Shown here: positions 1 through 7,918 of the stretch, piece after piece | Numbering within the stretch: the first letter of the stretch is position 1 | How the letters are laid out: each line of letters begins with the position of its first letter | NCBI RefSeq assembly: GCF_025263685.1 | Contig: NZ_CP092109.1 | Coordinates: 3,225,001-3,289,000, forward strand | DNA length: 64,000 nucleotides | Source of the DNA: Geoalkalibacter halelectricus | GTDB taxonomy: Bacteria; Desulfobacterota; Desulfuromonadia; Desulfuromonadales; Geoalkalibacteraceae | Direction: 5' to 3' | Notes under the pieces: generated by a model | What the model saw: only the letters and a program-made list of their open reading frames with translations | What the model was told of the DNA's origin: nothing | Databases searched by the model: none | Translations under genes and position numbers: made by a program

Positions 1-1627
1 GGGTAAAGGTGCTGCCCTCGCCGGGCAGGCTCTCGACCTCGATGCGCCCATGATGGGTCTCGGCGATGCCGAGGCTCACCGACAGCCCCAGGCCCGTGCC
101 CTTGGTCGCTTCCTTGCTGGTGTAGAAGGGTGTGAAAATCCTCTGCAGATTCTCCGGCGCGATGCCCACGCCGTTGTCCCGCACGCTGAGCGCGGCCCAG
201 GGGCGCTGGTCCTTCTCGACCAATCGCGATGCGACAACAATGGTTTTATCGCCCTCGGGCCTGGCCGTCAAGGCGTCACGGGCGTTGACCAGAAAGTTGG
301 TCACCACCTGCTGGATCTGCTGGCCGTTGGCCATAACCGACGGCAGGGCGGGATCGAGATCCTCGACGATGTGGATCTGGCTGCGGTTGATCTGGTATTT
401 GATGAGGCTGAGCACCCGGCGCACCTCGGCATTGAGATCCGTTTCCGCCATGGGCACCTGCTCCTGACGGGAAAAGGTCAGCAGATTCTGGATGATGCGC
501 TTGCAGCGCAGGCCGCATTGAATGATGTCGGCAAGCGCCTCGCCTTCCACCGGCCGCCCCTCGAGGTCGCGCGCCAGCATCTGCGCGGTGCCGATGATCA
601 CCGTCATGGGGCTGTTGAGTTCATGGGCGACGCCCGCGGCCATCTCGCCGATGGCGGCAAGCTTGGCGGACTGCACCAGGCGCGCCTCCATCTTGGTTTT
701 TTCGGTGACGTCCTTCATGAACACGGTGATGGCCACCACCTGACCTTCCTCGTTGCAGACCGGGTAGTAGGAGATGTCGAAGATGTTGCCGGCAGTGGTC
801 TGAGTGCGGTGGTGGAAAGGCCGGGCATGGCGCTTGACGTCCTCCACCGGACATTCACGGCACGGCTCGGGAAGTCCGTGGAGGCGCTCATGGCATTTGC
901 CGCCGAGGCCGCGCAGCCAGTTGGCCATCATTTCCTCGGGCAGCCGATCGTTGTGCAGAAGCACGTTGTAGTCGGCATCGATAAGCACGATGGGATCGGT
1001 CACGGCGCGAAAGGTTTGCTCCCACTCTTTCTTGGCGCGAAAGACCTGCTTGTAGAGGTGAGCGTTCTTGATGCTGATGGCGAGTTGATCGGCCAGGTGC
1101 TGAACGAAACGCAGCTCCGCATCGCTGTAAGCATCCGGGTCGATGCTGCCGACCAGCAGCACGCCGATGACCTCGGTGCGCTCGATGACCGGTGCCGCCG
1201 CCAGGGACCGCAGGGGCGAGGGATAGGAGGCGTTGTGGCGCAGATGCGATTGGTAGCTGGGCTGGGGATCGAAAATTCCCGCCTGGCGGGTGCGGATGAC
1301 CTGCCAGGAAAGGGCATGATCGGGGAGGATTCCGGCCTCCATGAAATCCTTGGGCACCATGGATTTGAGTACCAGCTGGTCCTTGACCAGGGTCGCCAGG
1401 CCGAGAAAATCGCAGGGCAGCGCCTGGGGCAGCTTGGCGAAGGCGCGCTCCAGGATATCCTCCAGGGACATGTCGATGTTCATGTCGCGGGTGAGCTGCT
1501 GCAGGATCTCCAGGCGGCTGTTCTGCTTGAGGATCTCGGCGTTGCGCTGCTTAAGTTCGAGGTAATAGTTGAGCTTGGAGGAGTTCACCCCCGTGAGCTG
1601 CTCGATCAGCGTATTCTTGTCGCCCAT
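1..1627 (-). CDS. Sensor histidine kinase (GAF-PAS-HisKA-HATPase), cut by the window edge
   Basis: Reading the minus strand from ATG at 1627 gives an open frame of about 542 codons that continues past base 1. Seen in order: an N-terminal coiled segment (residues 20-45), a GAF-like domain (about 60-200), a PAS domain (about 205-325) with a PCRECP cysteine motif, a HisKA box AHELNSP with phospho-acceptor His335, and the ATPase motifs NFLVNARDAL (N box), VRDNGVGI (G1), FTPFYTSK (F box) and GTGLGLS (G2). It is therefore a cytoplasmic kinase with no membrane segment in the visible part. It starts about 40 bases after an iron-alcohol dehydrogenase, so the two are probably one operon. An in-frame ATG at 1654 is an alternative start; AGGAGG sits only 2 bases before 1627. 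The signal is unknown. Confidence 0.9.
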   Translation of the reverse strand, partial: MGDKNTLIEQLTGVNSSKLNYYLELKQRNAEILKQNSRLEILQQLTRDMNIDMSLEDILERAFAKLPQALPCDFLGLATLVKDQLVLKSMVPKDFMEAGILPDHALSWQVIRTRQAGIFDPQPSYQSHLRHNASYPSPLRSLAAAPVIERTEVIGVLLVGSIDPDAYSDAELRFVQHLADQLAISIKNAHLYKQVFRAKKEWEQTFRAVTDPIVLIDADYNVLLHNDRLPEEMMANWLRGLGGKCHERLHGLPEPCRECPVEDVKRHARPFHHRTQTTAGNIFDISYYPVCNEEGQVVAITVFMKDVTEKTKMEARLVQSAKLAAIGEMAAGVAHELNSPMTVIIGTAQMLARDLEGRPVEGEALADIIQCGLRCKRIIQNLLTFSRQEQVPMAETDLNAEVRRVLSLIKYQINRSQIHIVEDLDPALPSVMANGQQIQQVVTNFLVNARDALTARPEGDKTIVVASRLVEKDQRPWAALSVRDNGVGIAPENLQRIFTPFYTSKEATKGTGLGLSVSLGIAETHHGRIEVESLPGEGSTFT

Positions 1628-1665
1628 GCCCTCCTGCCCCCTCCCGGTCGTCATCAGGGTCCGTC

Positions 1666-2814
1666 TCACAGCGCCCGGCGGAAAAGGTCTTCGAGGTCCG
1701 TGCGCGACGCTTCGCGGGGATTGGTCACCAGGCAGGCATCGCGCAAGGCGTTGCGGCTCAATTCGGGGATTACCGCCTCGTTCAGGCCCAGGGCAGCGAG
1801 CCCTTGATCGAGTCCGACATCGGCCAGCAGTTCGCGCACCGCCGTAATGGCGAGGACGGCGGCCCGCTCGGGCGCCAGACCGCGCACGTCCTTGCCGAAG
1901 GCGGAGGCTATCTTCTGGAAGCGCTCGGGGCAGGCCGGCAGGTTGAACTCCATGACATGGGGCAGCAGGGCGGCATTGCTCTCGCCATGGTGCTGGTCGA
2001 GTTGCCCGTCGACCTGGTGGGCCATGGCGTGGGTGGCGCCGAGGATGGCGTTGGAGAAGGCAATGCCCGCCGAGAGACTGGCCATGGCCATGTGGGTGTT
2101 GGCCTCCAGATCGTCGCGATCGGCCACGGCGCGGCGCAGGTAGCGCGCGATTAATTCGATGGCCTTCAGAGCGTGGATTTCCGTGAGGTGAGTGCCGGCC
2201 AGGGACACATAGGATTCAATGCCGTGGGTCAGGGCGTCGACCCCGGTGGCGGCCGCCAGGCGCGCATCCTTGGTGCACAGCAGCTCGGGATCGACAATGG
2301 CGATATCGGGCACCAGGGACTTGGAGATGATGGACATCTTCAAGCGCCGCTCGGTATCGATGATGATGGCGAACTGGCTGACCTCCGAACCGGCGCCGGC
2401 GGTGCTGGGCACGCTGAGCATGGGCGGCAGCGGCCGGTGGATGCGGTTGATGCCCTCGTAATCGCGCGTGCTTCCGCCGTTGGTGACCAGAATCGCCACG
2501 GCCTTGGCGACATCCGTGGGGCTGCCGCCGCCCACGGCGGCAATGGCGTCACAACCCGAGGCCAGATAGCGGGCCGCGCCCTCGGTCACCTCGAGGTCCT
2601 TGGGGTTGGTGGTCAACGCGGAAAAAACCGAGGTTTTCAAGCCGGCGGCATGCAGGTAGTGCAGGGCTTTTTCCACCCAACCGGCGCCGATCACCCCCTC
2701 GTCACTGACCACGAATACTTTGGAGGCGCCCAGCCGTCTGGCACTTTCCCCCACCTGGCTAAGGGAACCGCATCCGAAAATGATTTCCGGCGTCACGAAT
2801 TTGCTGATGTTCAC
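1666..2814 (-). CDS. Iron-containing alcohol dehydrogenase (ErcA-like context)
   Basis: Group III (Fe-dependent) NAD(P) alcohol dehydrogenase. The dinucleotide site GGGSPTDVAK and the metal-ligand segments VDPELL, GVDALTHGIESY, THAMAHQ and DQHHGESNA (Asp and three His) are all present. The frame is open up to TTG 2883 and also has ATG 2862. I chose GTG 2814 because it gives 382 residues, matches the start of the two related dehydrogenases here (KFV.PE.IFG close to the N-terminus), and has GGGGAG and AGGG upstream; the start is uncertain. The sensor kinase gene follows directly. Dehydrogenase-sensor pairs of this kind are known from the ErcA/ErcS ethanol-regulation genes of Pseudomonas, so a regulatory role is possible besides catalysis. 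The third dehydrogenase (20464-21624) is its closest relative in the window by eye. Confidence 0.9.
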   Translation of the reverse strand: MNISKFVTPEIIFGCGSLSQVGESARRLGASKVFVVSDEGVIGAGWVEKALHYLHAAGLKTSVFSALTTNPKDLEVTEGAARYLASGCDAIAAVGGGSPTDVAKAVAILVTNGGSTRDYEGINRIHRPLPPMLSVPSTAGAGSEVSQFAIIIDTERRLKMSIISKSLVPDIAIVDPELLCTKDARLAAATGVDALTHGIESYVSLAGTHLTEIHALKAIELIARYLRRAVADRDDLEANTHMAMASLSAGIAFSNAILGATHAMAHQVDGQLDQHHGESNAALLPHVMEFNLPACPERFQKIASAFGKDVRGLAPERAAVLAITAVRELLADVGLDQGLAALGLNEAVIPELSRNALRDACLVTNPREASRTDLEDLFRRAL

Positions 2815-2940
2815 GAAGGCCCTGCTCCCCTCTTGCGCTGAATTTTTCAAACTGCTCACCATGGTACACCAGCCGGGCTCCAATGATCCACCTTGGAGCA
2901 GTAAGGGCGAAAGGTTGCTTGCTCTGTATCTAATTCACCC

Positions 2941-3051
2941 GCGTGGGGTCGCAGCCCCCATGACGAGGGTGTCTGGCGTCAGGGATGGCGCCAGTCAAGC
3001 GGCCATGGACGGCGAAAAGCGCCCCTTGTCATGGGGGCTGCGACCCCACGC
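2941..3051. repeat. Perfect 24-bp inverted repeat enclosing a 63-base core
   Basis: Bases 2941-2964 are the exact reverse complement of 3028-3051. The core holds a smaller dyad (CTGGCG / GCGCCAG, around 2970-2998). There is no T-run on either side, so a simple terminator is unlikely. It lies between the small ribbon-helix-helix gene and the dehydrogenase-kinase pair, all on the minus strand. Terminal inverted repeats with a non-coding core resemble REP/BIME or small non-autonomous elements; that identity is inferred. Confidence 0.8.
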
Positions 3052-3070
3052 AAAACAGTTACCTTGCTCT

Positions 3071-3268
3071 TTAATGACGGCGCTCGCAGGGCCTGCTTGC
3101 AGCCAGGGTCTGGTCGCCGTGTTCGCACAGGCTGCGAAAGGCATCGCGCAGAACCTCGGAGGCACTGCGGCTGGTTCGCTCCATGATCTCACGCACGTAT
3201 TCCATTTCGTGATCCGAAACGCGCACGGATAAAATATTGGTTTTGCGTTGCGCATTTTTGGCTCCCAT
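3071..3268 (-). CDS. Small ribbon-helix-helix (CopG/MetJ-like) protein
   Basis: 65 residues from ATG 3268, with AGGAGG seven bases upstream; a GTG two codons earlier is less well placed. The segment ILSVRVSDHEMEYVREIMER followed by SASEVLRDAFRSL has the layout of a ribbon-helix-helix DNA-binding domain: a short basic beta strand, then two helices with a Ser-rich turn. Such proteins act as dimeric repressors or antitoxins. No toxin gene is beside it. It lies upstream of, and in the same direction as, the Fe-alcohol dehydrogenase/kinase pair, so local regulation is possible but unproven. No close family was recognised. Confidence 0.65.
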   Translation of the reverse strand: MGAKNAQRKTNILSVRVSDHEMEYVREIMERTSRSASEVLRDAFRSLCEHGDQTLAASRPCERRH

Positions 3269-3417
3269 CGTCACGCCTCCTTAGCCTGTCTCGGGGGGAT
3301 TGTCCTGGACCGCCGCAACCGTTGACGCCGGCCTCATCGGTCTGAACTTCAAGATGGATACCAATTGCGTTTACGTCATCATTCAAATATCCCTTCACAG
3401 GACAAAAGCTTTAAGAC

Positions 3418-3508
3418 GTGTTCACCGCCGAGAGCGCTGAGTACGCCGTGGACAGGTCTAGAGAAAAATCCATGGATACTCCGCGGCCTCCGCGTGCTCA
3501 GCGGTGAG
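3418..3508. repeat. Imperfect inverted repeat of the 'CTCAGCGGTGA' type
   Basis: The left arm (TTCACCGCCGAGAGCGCTGA...) is an imperfect reverse complement of the right arm (...CCGCGTGCTCAGCGGTGAG), with about 35 bases between. This wording (Ctc-TCCGCG-TCTGCGGTGA family) recurs between genes of many Geobacter-like genomes, from memory. It lies in the 600-base gap between the small regulator and the second alcohol dehydrogenase; that gap holds no convincing gene. Confidence 0.6.
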
Positions 3509-3738
3509 TCTTGAGCTTTTCCGCTACCGACCCTCCCAAACGGTGCGCTCCATTTTGGATCACCGCCTGTTCCAACTCGGAGCACCAGAGCCAAAACAGT
3601 ACAGCAGCATTTTCAGTCGCAAGCAAAAGAACCAGGTTGCGCCATGGTGTCTACACATCCGCGCAAGCCTTGATGTTTACGGCACTTGGCCGCTCTTCGC
3701 GGGCCTCGATGATGGATAAACCTCGTTCTAAATCCCCT

Positions 3739-3753
3739 TGGTACGGGACTTGC
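3739..3753 (+). promoter_or_regulatory. Sigma-54 (-24/-12) promoter for the second alcohol dehydrogenase
   Basis: TGGTACG-GGAC-TTGC matches the consensus TGGYACR-N4-TTGC, with the essential GG (3740-3741) and GC (3752-3753) separated by the required 10 bases. Transcription would start near 3765, about 115 bases before the ATG at 3881. An enhancer-binding activator would be needed; no site for one was identified in the upstream 230 bases, although the 3418-3508 inverted repeat lies there. Confidence 0.7.
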
Positions 3754-3880
3754 CATTTAATAGGTCACGAGCATGGACGCAGGCACCTCATACCACTGGG
3801 CTTAAGTCCGGGCCGGCCGGCTTTTGCCATCCTGCATTTCGCTTCAGGTCAACCATCAACGCCCCAAGGAGGAACACCCA

Positions 3881-5044
3881 ATGGCACTAGGCGAACAAAC
3901 TTTCGGTTTCTTCATCCCCACCGTCTCTCTCATGGGCGTCGGCTCTTCCAAGGAAGCCGGCGATCAGGTCAAGGCCCTGGGCGCGAAAAAAGCCCTCATC
4001 GTCACCGACAAGGGCTTGAGTGCCGCCGGCATGGCCGCGCAGATTCAGAAACAGGTGGAAAAAGCCGGCGTGAAGGCAGTGATTTTCGACGGTGCCGAGC
4101 CCAATCCCACCGACAAGAACGTCCACGACGGCGTCAAGGCCTACCAGGACAACAAGTGCGACGCCATCATCTCCCTGGGCGGCGGCAGCTCCCATGACTG
4201 CGCCAAGGGTGTGGGCCTGGTGATCGGCAACGGCGGCAACATCCGCGACTTTGAAGGCGTGAATAAAAGCACCAAGCCCATGCCGCCCTTCGTCGCCATC
4301 AACACCACCGCCGGCACCGCCTCGGAAATGACCCGCTTCTGCATCATCACCAACACCGACACCAAAGTGAAAATGGCCATCGTCGACTGGCGCTGCACCC
4401 CCAACATCGCCATCAACGACCCGGTGCTCATGGTCGGCAAGCCCGCGGGACTGACCGCCGCCACCGGCATGGACGCCCTCACCCACGCCGTGGAAGCCTA
4501 CGTCTCCACCATCGCCACCCCCATCACCGACGCCTGCGCCATCAAGGCCATGGAGCTGATCAGCGACTGGCTGCGCCCCGCCGTGGCCAACGGCAAGAAC
4601 CTCGAAGCCCGCGACAAGATGGCCTACGCCGAGTACCTGGCGGGCATGGCCTTCAATAACGCCAGCCTCGGCTACGTGCACGCCATGGCGCATCAGTTGG
4701 GCGGCTTCTACAACCTGCCCCACGGGGTTTGCAACGCTATCCTGCTGCCCGCGGTCTGTGAATTCAACATGATCTCAAATCCGGGGCGCTTCGCCGACAT
4801 CGCCGTGGCCCTGGGCGAGGACATCACCGGGCTCTCCCCCGTGGAAGCCGCCGATGTGGGCATCGCCGCCATCCGTCGCCTGTCCGCGGACATCGGCATT
4901 CCGGCCGGCCTGAGCGAGTTGGGCGTACAGGAAACCGACCTGCGCATCATGGCCGAGAACGCCATGAAGGATGCCTGCATGCTGACCAACCCGCGCACCG
5001 CGACGCTGGACTGCGTCATCGGCATCTTCAAGGCCGCCATGTAA
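3881..5044 (+). CDS. Iron-containing alcohol dehydrogenase
   Basis: 387 residues of the group III Fe-dependent alcohol dehydrogenase family. ATG 3881 is preceded by AAGGAGG at good spacing. Visible motifs are the nucleotide site GGGSSHDCAKG, the metal ligands in INDPVL, MDALTHAVEAY, YVHAMAHQL and NLPHGVCNA, and the typical ending CMLTNPR. The likely reaction is NAD-dependent interconversion of a primary alcohol and its aldehyde in the cytoplasm. It has its own sigma-54-type promoter and is followed by a GC-rich hairpin. Next comes an aldehyde:ferredoxin oxidoreductase, which could take the aldehyde on to the acid. Codon use is strongly C-ending, as in the AOR gene, which suggests high expression of both. 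Substrate cannot be read from sequence. Confidence 0.93.
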   Translation: MALGEQTFGFFIPTVSLMGVGSSKEAGDQVKALGAKKALIVTDKGLSAAGMAAQIQKQVEKAGVKAVIFDGAEPNPTDKNVHDGVKAYQDNKCDAIISLGGGSSHDCAKGVGLVIGNGGNIRDFEGVNKSTKPMPPFVAINTTAGTASEMTRFCIITNTDTKVKMAIVDWRCTPNIAINDPVLMVGKPAGLTAATGMDALTHAVEAYVSTIATPITDACAIKAMELISDWLRPAVANGKNLEARDKMAYAEYLAGMAFNNASLGYVHAMAHQLGGFYNLPHGVCNAILLPAVCEFNMISNPGRFADIAVALGEDITGLSPVEAADVGIAAIRRLSADIGIPAGLSELGVQETDLRIMAENAMKDACMLTNPRTATLDCVIGIFKAAM

Positions 5045-5070
5045 GGCAGGGGTTTTTCCTGAAAACACAA

Positions 5071-5091
5071 AGGCCCCGCTCGCCGGGGCCT
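5071..5091 (+). terminator. GC-rich hairpin after the alcohol dehydrogenase
   Basis: An 8-bp stem AGGCCCCG / CGGGGCCT with a five-base loop, 26 bases after the stop codon. No clear T-run follows (CAGTCATTC), so termination may be partial. The riboswitch begins only 8 bases later. Confidence 0.5.
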
Positions 5092-5098
5092 CAGTCAT

Positions 5099-5196
5099 TC
5101 TCCGAGCCGACCGGCCTAAGGGTGCCTGCCTTGCCTAGGGTTGTCGGCCGATGGGTTACGCTGGAAACGGCGCAGCCTCCCTTTCGGAAAGGAGAC
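5099..5196 (+). ncRNA. Moco/Tuco-type cofactor riboswitch upstream of AOR
   Basis: The leader fits the molybdenum/tungsten cofactor RNA motif. Outer stem P1: TCTCC (5099-5103) with GGAGA (5191-5195). P2: GCCGAC (5106-5111) with GTCGGC (5143-5148). A hairpin GGTTACGC (5154-5161) / GCGCAGCC (5170-5177) carries the loop TGGAAACG. It ends with the conserved GCCTCCC...GGAAAGG block. The start GAGCCGACCGG also matches the motif as I remember it. The GGAG in P1 is a Shine-Dalgarno sequence for a short ORF at 5200, so ligand binding could hide it. Motifs of this class are known in front of Mo- and W-cofactor genes. Whether it senses Moco or Tuco cannot be decided by eye. Confidence 0.82.
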
Positions 5197-5199
5197 AAA

Positions 5200-5244
5200 T
5201 TGACCTTTCACCCTGACGACCTGGAAAGGGAGCTACACGCATGA
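5200..5244 (+). CDS. Possible 14-residue leader peptide coupled to AOR
   Basis: TTG 5200 opens a frame encoding MTFHPDDLERELHA. It sits five bases after the GGAAAGGAG that forms the 3' side of the riboswitch P1 stem. Its TGA stop (5242-5244) overlaps the AOR start as ATGA. The arrangement is what translational coupling to a riboswitch-masked ribosome site would look like. A second Shine-Dalgarno (GGAAAGGGAG, 5223-5232) could serve AOR directly, so the ORF may be chance. Confidence 0.35.
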   Translation: MTFHPDDLERELHA

Positions 5245-6971
5245 ACAAGATCTACCGCGTCAACATGACCGACCTGACCACCTCCGTGGAAGACTGCCCG
5301 GCCGAATGGGCGGGTCTGGGCGGCCGCGGCCTGACCTCGGCCATCGTCGCCGCCGAAGTGCCCCCCGCCTGTCATCCCCTGGGGCCCAACAACAAGCTGG
5401 TGTTCTCTCCGGGCCTTCTGACCGGCACCCCGGCGGCCAACTCGGGGCGTCTCTCGGCGGGCGCCAAAAGTCCCCTGACCGGCACCATCAAGGAGAGTAA
5501 TGCCGGCGGCAGCGCAGCGCAGCTCTTCGCGCGCCTCGACATCAAGGCGCTCATCATCGAGGGCCAGCCCACCGAGGATGCCTGGTACAAGCTTGCGCTC
5601 TCCAAGGACGGCGTGAAAATCGAGAAGGAAACCGCGCTGGTCGGCAAGGGCAATTTCGCCGTGGTCGAAGCGGTGCAGGCGCAAAAGGGCAAGAAGACCG
5701 GCGTGATCAGCATCGGCCCGGCGGGCGAGTGGCGCATGAAGGCGGCCAACATCTCGGTGATGGATCCCGACGGCAAGCTGCGCAGCCACGGCCGCGGCGG
5801 GCTGGGCGCGGTGATGGGCGCAAAGAAGATCAAGTACATCACCGTCGACGGCGAGGGCGCACCGGCGGTCAAGATCGCCGATCCGGAGAAGTTCAAGACC
5901 GCGGCGCGCACCTTCGCCAAGGCGCTGCTCGATCATCCGGTCTCGGGCGAGGGTCTGCCCACCTACGGCACCAACATCCTGATCAACGTGCTCAACGAAG
6001 CCGGCGGCCTGCCAACCAAGAACTTTCGCTACGGCCAGTTCGAGGGGCATGACAAGATCTCGGGCGAGACCATGCACGACATCATCACCGAGCGCGGCGG
6101 CAAGACCAAGCACGGCTGCCACGCGGGCTGCATCATCCAGTGCTCCCAGGAGTACGTGGATGCCTCGGGCGTCTATGTGACCTCGGGCTTTGAGTACGAA
6201 ACCATCTGGGGTTTTGGCGCCAACTGCTGCATCGACAATCTCGACCACATCGCCGAAGCCGATCATCTCATGGATGACATCGGCATCGACTCCATCGAGA
6301 GCGCGGTGATCATGGGCGTGGCCATGGAAGCGGGCATCCTGCCCTGGGGCGATGGGCCCGGCGTCAACCGCCTGCTGCGCGAGGAGATCGGCAAGGGCAC
6401 GCCGCTCGGGCGTATTCTCGGCAACGGCGCGGCGGAGGTGGGCGTGGCCTATGGTCTCACGCGCGTGCCGGTGGTCAAGGGCCAGGGCATTCCGGCCTAC
6501 GATCCGCGCTCGGTCAAGGGCATCGGCATCACCTACGCCACCTCGACCATGGGTGCCGATCACACCGCGGGCTATTCGGTGGCGACCAATATCCTCAAAG
6601 TCGGCGGCGATGTGGATCCCCTCAAGAAAGAGGGTCAGGTGGAGCTCTCGCGCAACCTGCAGATCGCCACGGCGGCCGTTGATTCCACCGGCCTGTGCCT
6701 GTTCGTCGCCTTCCCGGTGCTCGACATCCCCGAGGCGCTCACCGCCATCGTCGAGATGCTCAACGCGCGCTTCGGCCTGAGCCTCACCGGCGATGACGTC
6801 ACAGCCCTGGGCACCTCGATCCTCAAGACCGAGCATGCCTTCAACCAGGCCGCGGGCTTCACCAACGCCCACGACCGGCTGCCCGAGTTCTTCGCCACCG
6901 AGCCGGTGCCGCCGCACAACGTGGTGTGGGATTTCACCGACGCCGAAATTGACGAATTCTGGAATTTCTAA
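5241..6971 (+). CDS. aor: Aldehyde:ferredoxin oxidoreductase (tungsten pterin type)
   Basis: 576 residues of the AOR family, which oxidises aldehydes to acids with a tungstopterin and one 4Fe-4S cluster and passes electrons to ferredoxin. The N-terminal domain has the family text GGRGLTSAI, SGRLSAGAKSPLTGT and RGGLGAVMGAKKIK. The cluster ligands are C-x2-GC-x3-C in HGCHAGCIIQCS, with the fourth Cys probably in STGLCLF. Length is in the usual range. ATG 5241 is preceded by GGAAAGGGAG. A Moco/Tuco-type riboswitch lies in its leader, and tungstate-type transporter genes follow, both of which favour tungsten. No ferredoxin-like partner subunit (AorA type) lies beside it. With the upstream alcohol dehydrogenase it could run alcohol -> aldehyde -> acid, or the reverse under reducing conditions. 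Confidence 0.93.
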   Translation: MNKIYRVNMTDLTTSVEDCPAEWAGLGGRGLTSAIVAAEVPPACHPLGPNNKLVFSPGLLTGTPAANSGRLSAGAKSPLTGTIKESNAGGSAAQLFARLDIKALIIEGQPTEDAWYKLALSKDGVKIEKETALVGKGNFAVVEAVQAQKGKKTGVISIGPAGEWRMKAANISVMDPDGKLRSHGRGGLGAVMGAKKIKYITVDGEGAPAVKIADPEKFKTAARTFAKALLDHPVSGEGLPTYGTNILINVLNEAGGLPTKNFRYGQFEGHDKISGETMHDIITERGGKTKHGCHAGCIIQCSQEYVDASGVYVTSGFEYETIWGFGANCCIDNLDHIAEADHLMDDIGIDSIESAVIMGVAMEAGILPWGDGPGVNRLLREEIGKGTPLGRILGNGAAEVGVAYGLTRVPVVKGQGIPAYDPRSVKGIGITYATSTMGADHTAGYSVATNILKVGGDVDPLKKEGQVELSRNLQIATAAVDSTGLCLFVAFPVLDIPEALTAIVEMLNARFGLSLTGDDVTALGTSILKTEHAFNQAAGFTNAHDRLPEFFATEPVPPHNVVWDFTDAEIDEFWNF

Positions 6972-6989
6972 GCTTTTAACTGTCCTGTG

Positions 6990-7008
6990 GGGTGGGCACG
7001 GCCCACCC
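6990..7008 (+). terminator. Hairpin after AOR
   Basis: An 8-bp stem GGGTGGGC / GCCCACCC with the loop ACG, 19 bases past the AOR stop. It is followed by TTAAAAA rather than a T-run. It probably ends or weakens the AOR transcript. Confidence 0.45.
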
Positions 7009-7019
7009 TTAAAAACCCA

Positions 7020-7112
7020 GGACGCAGATGAACAGGAAAAGGCGGGATCAAGGCGGATCAATCCACAAGCTGAAAGGGTTTGAATCCGCCTTGATCCTGG
7101 AAATCTGCGTCC
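7020..7112. repeat. Long two-part palindrome, 'GGACGCAGAT' family repeat
   Basis: Outer arms GGACGCAGAT (7020-7029) and ATCTGCGTCC (7103-7112) are exact reverse complements. So are the inner arms of 14 bases at 7045-7058 and 7084-7097 (GGATCAAGGCGGAT and its complement). The whole folds as a long hairpin with one internal loop. Wording of this type is a common dispersed intergenic repeat in bacterial genomes, from memory. It fills most of the AOR-permease gap. Confidence 0.7.
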
Positions 7113-7235
7113 CCTGCCTTTGCATTTGCGCCTCGCGCACTTCATCGGTTGCCGCACAGGGGTCGACCGTGGTATTCAAGAGACGGATTTCTCATGGGTT
7201 TTTATCCGTCAACCTTATTTGTCTGATGCTCTGCC

Positions 7236-7918
7236 GTGGAATTTCTTTTTGAAGCCTTGCGCGCCGCCCTGGTGCTGATCATCCAACTCGACCGTGAGGT
7301 CATGGTCATCGCCTGGACCTCGTTGTGGACCTCGACCACCGCCATCCTGCTGGCGACCCTGCTCGCCGCCCCCCTGGGCCTGGTGGTCGGCGCGGTGCCC
7401 TTCCCCGGACGGCGCGGCATCCGCCTGATTCTCAACACTTTCATGGCCCTGCCCACGGTAGTCATCGGCCTGTTTCTCTTCGCCCTGCTCAGCCGCCAGG
7501 GCCCCCTGGGACCGCTGGGCCTGCTGTTCACCCCCTGGGCCATGGTCCTCGGGCAGACCGTGCTGGCCTTGCCCATCGTCGCCCATTACATCACCACGGC
7601 CGTCGCCGGGGCCGACGCGCGCATCGTCCCCACCCTGCAGACCCTGGGCGCCAAACCTCTCTACATCGGGTTTCATCTTCTGCGCGAGGTGCGCTACGGC
7701 ATACTCGCCGCCGTGGTCGCCGGCTTCGGCCGGGTGGTCGCCGAAGTCGGAGCGGCCATGATGCTCGGCGGCAACATCCGCAACTCGACCCGCACCCTGA
7801 CCACCGCCATCGCCCTGGAAACCAGCAAGGGCGATTTCGCCTTCGCCATGGCCCTGGGGATCATCCTCATGACCCTGGCCCTGGGGGTCAATTTCTTTCT
7901 TCACGCTTTGCAGCAGAG

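Noticed and set aside
50-1807. 585-residue + strand frame at the left edge
   Set aside because: The minus strand encodes a histidine kinase with all catalytic boxes and the end of an alcohol dehydrogenase; the + frame shows no family features.
5208-7157. 649-residue minus-strand frame opposite AOR
   Set aside because: The + strand AOR has full-length family motifs, a riboswitch and a ribosome site; the minus frame is a low-complexity mirror.
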